Positions 1 to 7,313 of a stretch of DNA of 8,922 nt are shown here, one piece after another. Source of the stretch: Thiobacillaceae bacterium. GTDB taxonomy: Bacteria; Pseudomonadota; Gammaproteobacteria; Burkholderiales; Thiobacillaceae. Location of the stretch: positions 1 to 8,922 of the forward strand of contig JAHENE010000069.1 of the NCBI GenBank assembly GCA_024643305.1, written 5' to 3'. The notes under the pieces were generated by a model. It was given only the letters and a program-made list of their open reading frames with translations. It was not told the DNA's origin and ran no database searches. How positions within the stretch are numbered: the stretch's first letter is position 1; the number at the start of each line of letters is the position of its first letter. The translations under genes were made by a program, and so were the position numbers.

Positions 1-1
1 C

Positions 2-1024
2 GTGCTGGGCGGACTGCTGTGGTGGATGATGATTGGGGGGCGTCGGCGCAGGAAGATGGGCGATACGACAGCCAACAGCATCATGAGCGGCACCGACATG
101 CAGCCCAGCGTGTCAGGTGCCACGGCAGGCGCAACAGGCGGTGTAGTGAACACGGGAGACACATCCTTCCTGACGGATTTCAGCCAGGCAGGTTTGGCTG
201 AAATTGATACGCATGATGTCGATCCGATTGCCGAAGCGGATGTCTATATGGCATACGGACGTGATGCACAGGCTGAGGAAATTCTCAAGGAAGCCCTTAT
301 CAAGGCACCGGAGCGTCACGAAATCAGCCTGAAACTGCTGGAAATCTATGCCGCTCGCAAGAATGTAGCCGCTTTTGAGGAAGTGGCTGGAAAGTTGTAC
401 GCTGCACTGGGTGGACAATCCGGTTCGGTTTGGGACAAGGCAGTGGAAATGGGCCGTTCGATAGACCCGCACAATCCGCTTTATGGCGGTTCGGCCCAGG
501 CAGATTCGGGTCCGTCTACGGTGTTTATCCCACCGCCGCCTCCGCCTGCTTCAGCGCCTATAGTGGATGTTCCTCCAGCCAAGGCAGAACCCGCGCCTGT
601 GATGGATTTTTCTCCGGAATCCGCGGAAATCAACATGGATTTCGACATTCCTGCTATCGAAGAGCCGGCCAAGGAATCCAAACCCAAAGCAGCAGAGCCT
701 AAAGTAGAGAACGTTGAACCGGCGGCACCCCAGAACAACGACCTGGATTTCGATCTTTCCAGCTTTGACTTGAATGTCCCTGAAGAGCCTCCACGCCAGG
801 CAGCACCGGCTGCGCCGTCCATGGACTTTTCCGGCCTGGATCTGAATTTGAATGACATGGGCGGGGATGATGACTTTGATGAGGTCTCCACGAAACTCGA
901 CTTGGCCCGCGCCTATCTGGAAATGGGTGACAAAGAAGGTGCGCGCGAGATCCTTCAGGAAGTCCTCAATGAGGGCAACGAAAAGCAGAAGAGCGATGCG
1001 CAGGGCATAATCGCCAGCCTGTAA
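2..1024 (+). CDS. fimV: FimV, C-terminal part (5' end outside the window)
   Basis: FimV is an inner-membrane protein with a periplasmic peptidoglycan-binding LysM region and a cytoplasmic TPR region; it organises the cell pole and supports type IV pilus assembly and twitching. Only the C-terminal part is present. The reading frame is open at the left edge, so the GTG at position 2 is an internal codon. Visible residues 1-13 (rich in Leu, Trp, Met and Gly) are the end of the transmembrane helix, followed by the stop-transfer cluster RRRRK. Residues about 55-165 are the conserved TPR-like block, with the hallmark DTHDVDPIAEADVYMAYGRD. Residues 166-295 are a Pro/Ala/Glu-rich linker with six consecutive prolines (177-182) and four Asp-Phe motifs. 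Residues about 296-340 are the terminal FimV domain (KLDLARAYLEMGD, then AREIL). Identification is very secure; the missing N-terminus is due to the window edge. Confidence 0.95.
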   Translation: MLGGLLWWMMIGGRRRRKMGDTTANSIMSGTDMQPSVSGATAGATGGVVNTGDTSFLTDFSQAGLAEIDTHDVDPIAEADVYMAYGRDAQAEEILKEALIKAPERHEISLKLLEIYAARKNVAAFEEVAGKLYAALGGQSGSVWDKAVEMGRSIDPHNPLYGGSAQADSGPSTVFIPPPPPPASAPIVDVPPAKAEPAPVMDFSPESAEINMDFDIPAIEEPAKESKPKAAEPKVENVEPAAPQNNDLDFDLSSFDLNVPEEPPRQAAPAAPSMDFSGLDLNLNDMGGDDDFDEVSTKLDLARAYLEMGDKEGAREILQEVLNEGNEKQKSDAQGIIASL

Positions 1025-1045
1025 CTTGCCATTTGACTACCCAAA

Positions 1046-1067
1046 CGCCATAGTTAGACCTATGGCG
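1046..1067 (+). other. Perfect 8-bp hairpin covering the start codon of the EcfT-like gene
   Basis: The arms CGCCATAG (1046-1053) and CTATGGCG (1060-1067) are exact reverse complements separated by the six bases TTAGAC. The right arm contains the ATG at 1062, so in RNA the candidate start codon would be paired. No T-run follows, so it is not a terminator by itself. It could be a translational control hairpin, a protein-binding operator, or chance; its position right after fimV and just before a second hairpin argues for some role. Confidence 0.55.
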
Positions 1068-1688
1068 ATGCATGACAAGGACCGCCGGGAATACCACCCG
1101 GCGGTTTCCATTTTGAGCTGGCTATTATTCGCGCTGGCCGTCGAGCTGGCCGCACCGTTGCGCCTGCTTTGGTTTGTTCTTCCCGCTTTTTTGTTGCTTG
1201 CCCGGGGTAAAGCTTTCAGCCGATTCTTGTCTTTGGTATGGAAGGCTCGCTGGTTATGGATTGCCTTGATGCTCCTATATGCATGGACGATACCCGGCAC
1301 TTTTGTTTTTCCGTCGGAATACAGTCCCAGTGAGGAAGGATTGAATGCAGGAGTTGTGCGAATCGCCAGGCTGGTTTTGCTATTGGCGGCGTTGGCCTGG
1401 ATTCTTGACCGATTTAACCCGCAACAACTTGCTGGGGGAATTTACTTACTGGCAAAACCGTTTGCATGGCTTGGGCTCGACACTCGGGCTGTCGCGGTGC
1501 GGTTGGCGCTCACCCTGGAGCAGGTGGAAAAATTTCCTAAGGGGAGAAAATTGCTGGATCAATTGAAATTCCCAGTGGATTTAGGATCGGGGACGGAAGA
1601 AATCCGGCTTGTTTTGCCATCGGCCGGCATACGTGACTTCATGATAATGCTCGCGGCTTTAGCGATGCTGGGAACAGTATTTATATGA
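1062..1688 (+). CDS. Putative CbiQ/EcfT-like membrane protein
   Basis: This predicted inner-membrane protein has 208 residues from the ATG at 1062. Hydrophobic segments lie at about residues 15-30, 33-47, 62-78, 100-115 and 190-207. The segment from about 121 to 158 (FNPQQLAGGIYLLAKPFAWL, then GLDTRAVAVRLALTLEQVE) resembles the T-component of energy-coupling-factor transporters (CbiQ/EcfT family): a helix ending in Pro-x-x-x-Leu-Gly, then a helix of small and hydrophobic residues. The Ala-Arg-Gly coupling motifs typical of EcfT are not visible, and no ATPase or substrate-binding subunit lies nearby, so transport function is unproven. The start is uncertain. TTG 1026 would add 12 residues, ATG 1068 would remove two, and TTG 1113 would start after the terminator-like hairpin but lose the HPAV segment. 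No good Shine-Dalgarno precedes any of them. The stop overlaps the truA ATG (ATGA). Confidence 0.6.
   Translation: MAMHDKDRREYHPAVSILSWLLFALAVELAAPLRLLWFVLPAFLLLARGKAFSRFLSLVWKARWLWIALMLLYAWTIPGTFVFPSEYSPSEEGLNAGVVRIARLVLLLAALAWILDRFNPQQLAGGIYLLAKPFAWLGLDTRAVAVRLALTLEQVEKFPKGRKLLDQLKFPVDLGSGTEEIRLVLPSAGIRDFMIMLAALAMLGTVFI
1081..1115 (+). terminator. Terminator-like hairpin, probably for fimV, inside the next gene
   Basis: The arms ACCGCCGGG (1081-1089) and CCCGGCGGT (1097-1105) form a perfect 9-bp GC-rich stem around the seven-base loop AATACCA, followed by the broken T-run TTTCCATTTTG. This is the usual form of a Rho-independent terminator, 57 bases after the fimV stop. It lies inside the coding frame of the EcfT-like gene and encodes residues Asp-Arg-Arg-Glu-Tyr-His-Pro-Ala. 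Either it ends the fimV transcript, with partial readthrough or a downstream promoter serving truA-trp, or it is a coincidental palindrome. The interrupted T-tract lowers its expected efficiency. Confidence 0.6.
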
Positions 1689-2467
1689 GGGTGGCAATCG
1701 GCCTGGAGTACGACGGACGCGGCTTTTGTGGCTGGCAGTCGCAACCAAGCGCCTGTGGGGTGCAAGACCATATTGAGAAGGCTGTGGCGGAAATAGCGGG
1801 TGAGTCCGTTACTGTTACCGCAGCTGGGCGCACCGATACCGGTGTTCATGCCAGTCTTCAGGTTGCGCATTTCGACATTACAGCCGAACGCCCTATTACA
1901 GCCTGGGTGCGCGGGGTGAATACTTACCTGCCGGATGGCATAGCGGTTGCCTGGGCGAAGGAAGTACCGGATGATTTCCATGCACGTTTTGCTGTGGAAG
2001 AGCGTGGATACCGCTATGTGTTGCTTAATCATCCAGTACGACCTGGCTTGATGGCGGGCAAAGTCGGCTGGCATCATCGGCCACTGGATGAGCATGCCAT
2101 GCAGCAGGCGGTAAACCGGCTGCTGGGACGTCATGACTTCTCGGCATTTCGCGCTGCGGAATGCCAGGCTAAATCACCGGAAAAAGACATGCGTCAGGCC
2201 ACGATCAAGCGCCATGGCGATTTTCTGGTGCTGGATTTAAGAGCGGATGGTTTTCTGCACCACATGGTGCGAAATATTGTCGGCTGCCTGGTGCATGTAG
2301 GCACAGGTCAGGCCGCCCCGGAATGGATGGATGAATTGCTGGCACACAAGGACCGCACTCGCGCCGCCCCGACCTTCATGCCGGATGGCCTGTACCTGTC
2401 ATATATCCGGTATCCTTCGCGTTTTGATTTGCCAGACAGCGGAAGAAGCCCATGGCCGTGCGCGTAA
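1685..2467 (+). CDS. truA: tRNA pseudouridine(38-40) synthase TruA
   Basis: TruA converts uridines 38, 39 and 40 in the anticodon stem-loop of many tRNAs to pseudouridine. The 260-residue product has the usual length. The N-terminus (IGLEYDGRGFCGWQSQ) and the catalytic loop GRTDTGVHA at 48-56, with nucleophile Asp51, are intact. The C-terminal half shows the family block FLHHMVRNIVGCLVHVGTG. The ATG overlaps the stop of the EcfT-like gene as ATGA, and a weak GGGAA (1670-1674) sits 10 bases upstream; the start fits the family N-terminus. The last 16 bases overlap trpF. truA next to trpF is a common arrangement in beta- and gammaproteobacteria. I see no anomalies. Confidence 0.97.
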   Translation: MRVAIGLEYDGRGFCGWQSQPSACGVQDHIEKAVAEIAGESVTVTAAGRTDTGVHASLQVAHFDITAERPITAWVRGVNTYLPDGIAVAWAKEVPDDFHARFAVEERGYRYVLLNHPVRPGLMAGKVGWHHRPLDEHAMQQAVNRLLGRHDFSAFRAAECQAKSPEKDMRQATIKRHGDFLVLDLRADGFLHHMVRNIVGCLVHVGTGQAAPEWMDELLAHKDRTRAAPTFMPDGLYLSYIRYPSRFDLPDSGRSPWPCA

Positions 2468-3066
2468 AAATATGCGGCATAACCAGAAGTGAAGATTTGC
2501 ATGCCGCCTGCGCCGCGGGCGCGGATGCACTTGGTTTTGTGTTTTATGCCAAAAGCCCACGCTGCCTTGTGATTGAACAGGCTGCTGAACTGCTGGCGCA
2601 ACTGCCGCCGTTCGTGCAATCCGTCGGCCTGTTTGTCGATGCGGAACCGGCTTTCGTCGAAGCCGTGTTGAAATCCGTGCCGCTTGATCTGCTGCAATTC
2701 CACGGCAATGAGACTCCGGACCAATGCAAGTCTTTTGGCCGGCCCTACCTGAAAGCAGTACGCATGAAGGTGGGCACTGATTTGGTAGAATACTGCGCGG
2801 ATTTTCACGATGCCCGGGCCTTACTGCTGGATGCCTATGTGCCGGGCGTGCCGGGAGGCACAGGCGAGCGATTCGACTGGGACTTGATCCAGTCTGACTT
2901 GCCCAAGCCTATCGTGTTGTCCGGGGGGCTCAATCCGGACAATGTTGCATTGGCTGTGCAGAAAGTACGGCCTTGGGCGGTGGATGTGAGCAGTGGTGTG
3001 GAAACAAGCCCGGGGCAAAAGAATCCCGCCAAAGTTGCAGCTTTCATAGAACGAGCCAAACGATGA
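2452..3066 (+). CDS. trpF: Phosphoribosylanthranilate isomerase TrpF
   Basis: TrpF catalyses the Amadori rearrangement of N-(5-phosphoribosyl)anthranilate in tryptophan synthesis. The protein is a single-domain TIM barrel of 204 residues, the usual length for the monofunctional enzyme. The general base Cys8 lies in [12 protein letters not shown] and the general acid Asp127 in LLLDAYVPG. Phosphate-binding loops are visible as GGTGERFDW (135-143), SGGLNPDNV (157-165) and DVSSGVE (178-184). LQFHGNE (81-87) is another family block. The ATG at 2452 has a purine-rich GGAAGAAG (2441-2448) before it and starts inside the end of truA. It is followed by trpB with an ATGA overlap, so the two are probably translationally coupled. 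TrpC is not fused here, unlike in E. coli. Confidence 0.97.
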   Translation: MAVRVKICGITRSEDLHAACAAGADALGFVFYAKSPRCLVIEQAAELLAQLPPFVQSVGLFVDAEPAFVEAVLKSVPLDLLQFHGNETPDQCKSFGRPYLKAVRMKVGTDLVEYCADFHDARALLLDAYVPGVPGGTGERFDWDLIQSDLPKPIVLSGGLNPDNVALAVQKVRPWAVDVSSGVETSPGQKNPAKVAAFIERAKR

Positions 3067-4262
3067 AAATTAACGACCTACCTGACGTGCGTGGCCATTT
3101 TGGGCCCTATGGCGGGATTTTTGTGGCCGAAACCCTGATGGCGGCACTGGAAGAATTGCGCGAAGAATACGACAAGGCGCGTAAGGATCCAGAATTCAAG
3201 GCCGAGTTCGAATACGAACTCAAGCATTACGTGGGTCGGCCCAGCCCGGTGTATCACGCCAAAAGGCTTTCCGAACAATATGGCGGTGCGCAGATCTACC
3301 TCAAGCGCGAAGACCTCAACCATACCGGCGCGCACAAAATCAACAACACCATCGGCCAGGCTTTGCTTGCTAGAAGGATGGGGAAAAAGCGGGTCATCGC
3401 TGAAACTGGCGCGGGCCAGCATGGCGTGGCCTCTGCCACAGTGGCCGCGCGGTACGGCATGGAATGCGTGGTCTACATGGGCGAAGAAGATGTGCAGCGT
3501 CAGGCGCCCAATGTGTTTCGCATGAAATTACTGGGTGCAACCGTGGTGCCCGTGTCCTCCGGATCAAAGACGCTCAAGGATGCGCTGAATGAGGCCATGC
3601 GCGACTGGGTGACCAATGTCGAATCCACCTTCTATATCCTTGGCACCGCCGCCGGCCCCCATCCTTATCCCATGCTGGTGCGTGATTTCCAGTGTGTCAT
3701 CGGCAACGAGGCCATCAAGCAGATGAAGGAACTCGCTGGCCGGCAGCCCGACTGCGTGGTGGCCTGCGTGGGCGGCGGTTCCAATGCCATTGGAATATTC
3801 CATCCTTATCTTAAACACCCTGATGTAAAACTCATTGGTGTTGAGGCAGGTGGCTCTGGCGTCGAAAGCGGCAAGCACGCCGCACCGCTTAGTGCCGGCA
3901 CCCCTGGTGTATTGCATGGTTTCCGCAGCTATCTGATGCAGGACGAGAACGGCCAGATCATCGAAACCCATTCGGTTTCCGCTGGCCTCGACTACCCTGG
4001 TGTCGGCCCCGAACACGCCTGGCTGAAGGATGCGCACAAGGCCGAGTACGTCGCCATCAACGACGAAGAGGCCCTGGCTGCTTTCCACGACCTGTGCCGG
4101 TTCGAGGGCATCATCCCTGCGCTGGAATCCAGCCATGCACTGGCCCACGCCAAAAAGATCGCCCCCACCATGAAGAAAGACCAGATCATCCTGGTAAATC
4201 TTTCAGGCCGTGGCGACAAGGACATCAATACGGTGGCCAAAATTTCTGGCATCCAACTCTGA
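3063..4262 (+). CDS. trpB: Tryptophan synthase beta chain TrpB
   Basis: TrpB condenses indole, channelled from TrpA, with L-serine to form tryptophan, using pyridoxal phosphate. The product has 399 residues, the normal length for the TrpB1 class. PLP-binding Lys92 is in [11 protein letters not shown], the catalytic Glu114 in AETGAGQHG, and the phosphate-binding loop GGGSNAIG at 237-244. The C-terminal LSGRGDKD carries the serine that contacts the PLP ring nitrogen (Ser381). The start is ATG 3063, which overlaps the trpF stop; a longer in-frame extension back to 2973 lies wholly inside trpF and has no family similarity. No strong Shine-Dalgarno is present, so coupling to trpF is likely. Codons around 3785-3845 are unusually AT-rich compared with the flanks. 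Confidence 0.98.
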   Translation: MKINDLPDVRGHFGPYGGIFVAETLMAALEELREEYDKARKDPEFKAEFEYELKHYVGRPSPVYHAKRLSEQYGGAQIYLKREDLNHTGAHKINNTIGQALLARRMGKKRVIAETGAGQHGVASATVAARYGMECVVYMGEEDVQRQAPNVFRMKLLGATVVPVSSGSKTLKDALNEAMRDWVTNVESTFYILGTAAGPHPYPMLVRDFQCVIGNEAIKQMKELAGRQPDCVVACVGGGSNAIGIFHPYLKHPDVKLIGVEAGGSGVESGKHAAPLSAGTPGVLHGFRSYLMQDENGQIIETHSVSAGLDYPGVGPEHAWLKDAHKAEYVAINDEEALAAFHDLCRFEGIIPALESSHALAHAKKIAPTMKKDQIILVNLSGRGDKDINTVAKISGIQL

Positions 4263-4270
4263 ACAACAAC

Positions 4271-5077
4271 ATGTCACGCATTGCAGCCACTTTCGAGAAA
4301 TTAAAAAGCGAAGGCAAAAAAGCCCTCATCCCGTTTATCACCGCAGGTGATCCCGGAAAGGGGTACACCTTGCCGCTCATGCACGCGCTGGTGGACGCGG
4401 GCGCGGACATTATTGAACTGGGTGTGCCGTTCTCCGATCCGATGGCAGATGGACCGGTAATCCAGCGCGCATCCGAGCGGGCGCTGGCAAACAAGGTGGG
4501 CCTGAAAGATGTGCTTGTCATGGTGGCGGAGTTCCGCAAGGCAAATTCGACCACACCCGTGGTGTTGATGGGTTATGCCAACCCGGTGGAACGCATGGGC
4601 TATGAGGCCTTTTCAATAGCGGCCAAGGATGCCGGTGTTGATGGCGTGCTGACAGTGGATATCCCGCCGGAAGAAGCCGGCGGTGTGGCAGATGTATTCA
4701 AGGCACACGGACTTGACCCTATCTTCCTGTTGTCGCCGACGACACCGGAATCGCGTGTTGAAGAAGTTGTCAGGGCCGCAGGCGGTTTTGTCTACTATGT
4801 TTCGCTCAAGGGAGTGACTGGCGCAGCAAATCTGGATACGGAAGAAGTCGCAAGGAAGATTGCCATGATCCGCAGGCATTGCGCGTTGCCGGTGGGTGTG
4901 GGCTTCGGGATTCGCGATGCCCAGACTGCCGAGGCAATTGCACGCATCGCCGACGCTGTGGTGGTAGGCAGCCGCATCGTAAATGAGATTGAGACCGCAC
5001 CCGAAAGTGAAGTGGTGAACCGCGTGAAATATCTGGTGGAAACGCTGCGACGCGGCGTGGATGCCGCCACAAAATAA
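4271..5077 (+). CDS. trpA: Tryptophan synthase alpha chain TrpA
   Basis: TrpA cleaves indole-3-glycerol phosphate to indole and glyceraldehyde 3-phosphate and forms the alpha2beta2 complex with TrpB. The product has 268 residues, the usual length. Both catalytic acids are at their textbook positions: Glu49 in [11 protein letters not shown] and Asp60 in MADGPVIQ. The phosphate-binding region appears as [11 protein letters not shown] and [11 protein letters not shown]. The chosen ATG lies eight bases after the trpB stop and gives the canonical start [11 protein letters not shown]; an in-frame extension upstream to 4094 is only read-through of trpB in another frame. The spacer is AACAACAAC-like and contains no Shine-Dalgarno, so translation probably depends on ribosomes finishing trpB, which would suit equal subunit output. 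Confidence 0.98.
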   Translation: MSRIAATFEKLKSEGKKALIPFITAGDPGKGYTLPLMHALVDAGADIIELGVPFSDPMADGPVIQRASERALANKVGLKDVLVMVAEFRKANSTTPVVLMGYANPVERMGYEAFSIAAKDAGVDGVLTVDIPPEEAGGVADVFKAHGLDPIFLLSPTTPESRVEEVVRAAGGFVYYVSLKGVTGAANLDTEEVARKIAMIRRHCALPVGVGFGIRDAQTAEAIARIADAVVVGSRIVNEIETAPESEVVNRVKYLVETLRRGVDAATK

Positions 5078-5080
5078 AAC

Positions 5081-5084
5081 GGAG
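5081..5084 (+). promoter_or_regulatory. Shine-Dalgarno of accD
   Basis: GGAG sits six bases before the ATG at 5091, in the 13-base gap after the trpA stop. It is the clearest canonical ribosome-binding site in the window. It fixes the accD start at MSWFEKL rather than the longer frame that begins inside trpA at 5061. Confidence 0.8.
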
Positions 5085-5090
5085 AACACA

Positions 5091-5957
5091 ATGAGCTGGT
5101 TCGAAAAATTAGTCCCGCCGAAAATCAAGGCTCGCCGCGAGGCAAAGAAGTCGGTGCCCGAAGGCCTGTGGTCCAAATGCCCAGCCTGTAACGAAGTGTT
5201 GTACAAGGCTGACCTGCAAAACAATCTCGAGGTGTGTCCAAAGTGCGGTTATCACCACCGCATCGATGCGCGTGAAAGACTGGACATGCTGCTGGATATG
5301 GAGGGGCGCAGAGAAATAGGCAGTGAGATCAAGCCAATAGACCCGCTCAAGTTCAAGGACAGCAAAAAGTATTCGGATCGCCTGACCGATGCGCAGGCCA
5401 GCACAAAGGAGAGTGATGCGCTGGTGGTGATGGCGGGCGCAATCCAGACCATTCCGGTCGTTGCGGCGGCTTTCGAATTCAAATTCATGGGCGGCTCGAT
5501 GGGGTCGGTAGTGGGCGAACGCTTTGTGCGCGGAGTAGATGCCGCGATCGAAACCAAGTCCGCCTTTGTATGCTTTTCCGCCAGCGGTGGCGCGCGTATG
5601 CAGGAAGGCTTGTTTTCCCTGATGCAGATGGCCAAGACCTCTGCGGCGCTTACCCATCTTTCTGCGAACCGATTGCCCTTCATCTCCATATTGACTGACC
5701 CAACCATGGGTGGCGTTTCGGCCAGTTTCGCCATGCTGGGCGACCTCATCATTGCCGAGCCAAATGCACTAATTGGCTTTGCCGGCCCGCGCGTGATTGA
5801 GCAGACTGTGCGTGAGACCCTCCCGGAAGGTTTTCAGCGCTCCGAGTTCCTGCTGGAGAAAGGCGCCATAGACCGCATTATTGACCGCCGGCAGATGCGT
5901 GATGAGTTGGCAGCGACCATTGCGATGCTGATGCGTCGCCCGTCACTGGCTGCTTAG
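5091..5957 (+). CDS. accD: Acetyl-CoA carboxylase carboxyltransferase subunit beta
   Basis: AccD pairs with AccA (not in this window) to move the carboxyl group from biotin on AccB to acetyl-CoA, giving malonyl-CoA for fatty acid synthesis. The 288-residue product is of normal length. A four-cysteine zinc ribbon is complete at Cys30, Cys33, Cys49 and Cys52 (CPAC, then CPKC). The crotonase-like carboxyltransferase core follows, with [27 protein letters not shown] and [18 protein letters not shown], which form the acyl-CoA oxyanion region. The C-terminal [20 protein letters not shown] is typical. The zinc ribbon can also bind mRNA in E. coli, allowing self-regulation; whether that happens here is unknown. 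accD sits between trpA and folC, as in many proteobacteria. The TAG stop touches the inverted repeat that follows. Confidence 0.98.
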   Translation: MSWFEKLVPPKIKARREAKKSVPEGLWSKCPACNEVLYKADLQNNLEVCPKCGYHHRIDARERLDMLLDMEGRREIGSEIKPIDPLKFKDSKKYSDRLTDAQASTKESDALVVMAGAIQTIPVVAAAFEFKFMGGSMGSVVGERFVRGVDAAIETKSAFVCFSASGGARMQEGLFSLMQMAKTSAALTHLSANRLPFISILTDPTMGGVSASFAMLGDLIIAEPNALIGFAGPRVIEQTVRETLPEGFQRSEFLLEKGAIDRIIDRRQMRDELAATIAMLMRRPSLAA

Positions 5958-6040
5958 CAATATTCTTGACACAGAGGGATCAGAGGAAGCAGAGATAAGA
6001 CAACAGAATGATTCCCCCCGTTTCCTCTGTGTAAATTGCT
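5956..6040 (+). repeat. CAGAGG-based imperfect inverted repeat filling the accD-folC gap
   Basis: The left side begins in the accD stop with AGCAAT (5956-5961), then seven unmatched bases, then ACACAGAGG (5969-5977). The right side, CCTCTGTGTAAATTGCT (6024-6040), is its reverse complement apart from a shorter bulge. A second left element, CAGAGGAA (5981-5988), pairs perfectly with TTCCTCTG (6022-6029), so two mutually exclusive stems are possible. CAGAGG itself is a direct repeat nine bases apart. A C6 run lies at 6014-6019. From memory, this looks like CAGAGG-rich palindromic intergenic repeats scattered in several proteobacterial genomes, but I cannot check that. The right arm contains the candidate folC start codon TTG 6036. 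TTGACA at 5966 matches a -35 box, but no good -10 is placed correctly. Confidence 0.65.
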
Positions 6041-7313
6041 TTTGAAAAACTCTAGTCTGACCTTGGCGGATTGGCTGGCCCGACTTGATCTGGCGCATCC
6101 TTCCCCGATCGATATGGGGTTGGAACGTGTCTCACGCGTGCGTGATGCCATGGGGTTGTACCCTTCATTTCCCGTCATCACCGTCGGAGGCACCAACGGC
6201 AAGGGCTCAACCTCTGTTTATCTTGAATCCATCCTGCGGGCTCAAGGATACAAAACCGGCCTTTACACATCACCACATCTTTTGCGTTACAACGAGCGCA
6301 TACGTATCAATGGCCGCGAAACCAGCGATGCGGAAATCTTAGCCGGATTGGAAGCGGTGGAAGGGGCGCGCAACGATGTTTCCCTGACTTATTTCGAGCA
6401 CGGCACCTTGGGGGCCCTGTGGCAGTTTGTACATGCCGGGGTAGAGGTTGCGATTCTCGAGGTGGGGCTGGGCGGCCGGCTGGATGCTGTCAACGTATTT
6501 GAACCTGCGGTTTCAGTTGTAACCACGGTTGATCTGGATCATCAGGCCTGGCTGGGTGACAGCCGCGAAGCGATCGGCTTTGAGAAGGCTGGCATTTTCC
6601 GTCCTGGGAAAACGGCCATATGCGCAGAGCTCAATCCTCCGCAAAGTCTGCTTGATCATGCCAGTGCAATTGGCGCCGAACTGTTGCGGATCGGACACGA
6701 TTTTTCCTTCGAGCAGTCTGCGGACGGGTGGAATTATCATATGGGTGAAGCATCGCTATGTGCCTTGCCTATGCCAGCGCTGGCAGGCACACACCAGTTG
6801 GCAAATGCCACTGCTGCATTGGCATCGTTGTCGAAACTGCCTGAAACGCTACCAGTTTCGATTACCGCGATTCATGAGGGACTTGCCCATGCCAGCTTGC
6901 AAGGCCGCTTCCAGCGTATACGTGGCTCGGTGGAGGTTGTGTTGGACGTAGCGCACAACCCGGAATCCGCACGTGCACTGGAGGCCAATCTGCGTGGGAA
7001 CCCGGTCACAGGGAAAACCTTTGCTGTATTTGCGCTGCTTGCCGACAAGGACGCAAGCGGGGTGATTGAGCCGCTGACAGACTGTTTTGATGCCTGGTTT
7101 GTTGCCAGTTTGTCAGGAGCGCGCGGGCAGTCTGGCGAAGGCTTGGCGGAACAAGTCCGGAAACGGGTGACCGCGCCCGTCAATGTGCACGACAATCCCC
7201 TTGCCGCTTATCAAGCGGCCAAACTCCACGCAGGCGATGGTGATAGAATTGTCACCTTCGGTTCGTTTCATACCGTTGCGGAAGTTCTGCCAGATGCCAC
7301 CACCAGTCGCTGA
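6036..7313 (+). CDS. folC: Dihydrofolate/folylpolyglutamate synthase FolC
   Basis: FolC adds L-glutamate to dihydropteroate and then builds the polyglutamate tail of folates, using ATP. The product has about 425 residues, close to E. coli FolC. The N-terminal block LADWLARLDLAHPSPIDMGL, the P-loop GGTNGKGST (51-59), YTSPHLLRYNERIRING (77-93), EVGLGGRLDA (142-151), the GFEKAGIF segment with the lysine expected to be carbamylated (Lys184), and LDVAHNPES (303-311) are all present. The start is uncertain. The frame is open back to 5970 with no ATG or GTG before the family N-terminus; TTG 6036, TTG 6042 or TTG 6063 are the options and none has a Shine-Dalgarno. The first ATG (6114) would remove the conserved N-terminus. 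The last 20 bases overlap the SPOR gene. Confidence 0.95.
   Translation: MLLKNSSLTLADWLARLDLAHPSPIDMGLERVSRVRDAMGLYPSFPVITVGGTNGKGSTSVYLESILRAQGYKTGLYTSPHLLRYNERIRINGRETSDAEILAGLEAVEGARNDVSLTYFEHGTLGALWQFVHAGVEVAILEVGLGGRLDAVNVFEPAVSVVTTVDLDHQAWLGDSREAIGFEKAGIFRPGKTAICAELNPPQSLLDHASAIGAELLRIGHDFSFEQSADGWNYHMGEASLCALPMPALAGTHQLANATAALASLSKLPETLPVSITAIHEGLAHASLQGRFQRIRGSVEVVLDVAHNPESARALEANLRGNPVTGKTFAVFALLADKDASGVIEPLTDCFDAWFVASLSGARGQSGEGLAEQVRKRVTAPVNVHDNPLAAYQAAKLHAGDGDRIVTFGSFHTVAEVLPDATTSR

Noticed and set aside
1559..2134. Open frame of 191 codons on the - strand opposite truA
   Set aside because: No recognisable motif; overlaps the conserved catalytic region of truA on the other strand.
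2973..3062. N-terminal extension of TrpB
   Set aside because: In-frame but entirely within trpF; the family N-terminus begins at the ATG at 3063.
4094..4270. N-terminal extension of TrpA
   Set aside because: It is an alternate frame of the trpB 3' end and unlike any TrpA; catalytic residues fall at the standard Glu49 and Asp60 only from the ATG at 4271.
5966..5999. Sigma-70 promoter for folC using TTGACA at 5966
   Set aside because: The -35 match is perfect, but the hexamer 17 bases on is GCAGAG and the best -10 lookalike (GATAAG, 5994) is 22 bases away; TTGACA is also partly an arm of the inverted repeat.
5956..6040. Rho-independent terminator after accD
   Set aside because: The arms are 46 bases apart with bulges and no T-run follows; a repeat element is a better description, although some termination cannot be excluded.
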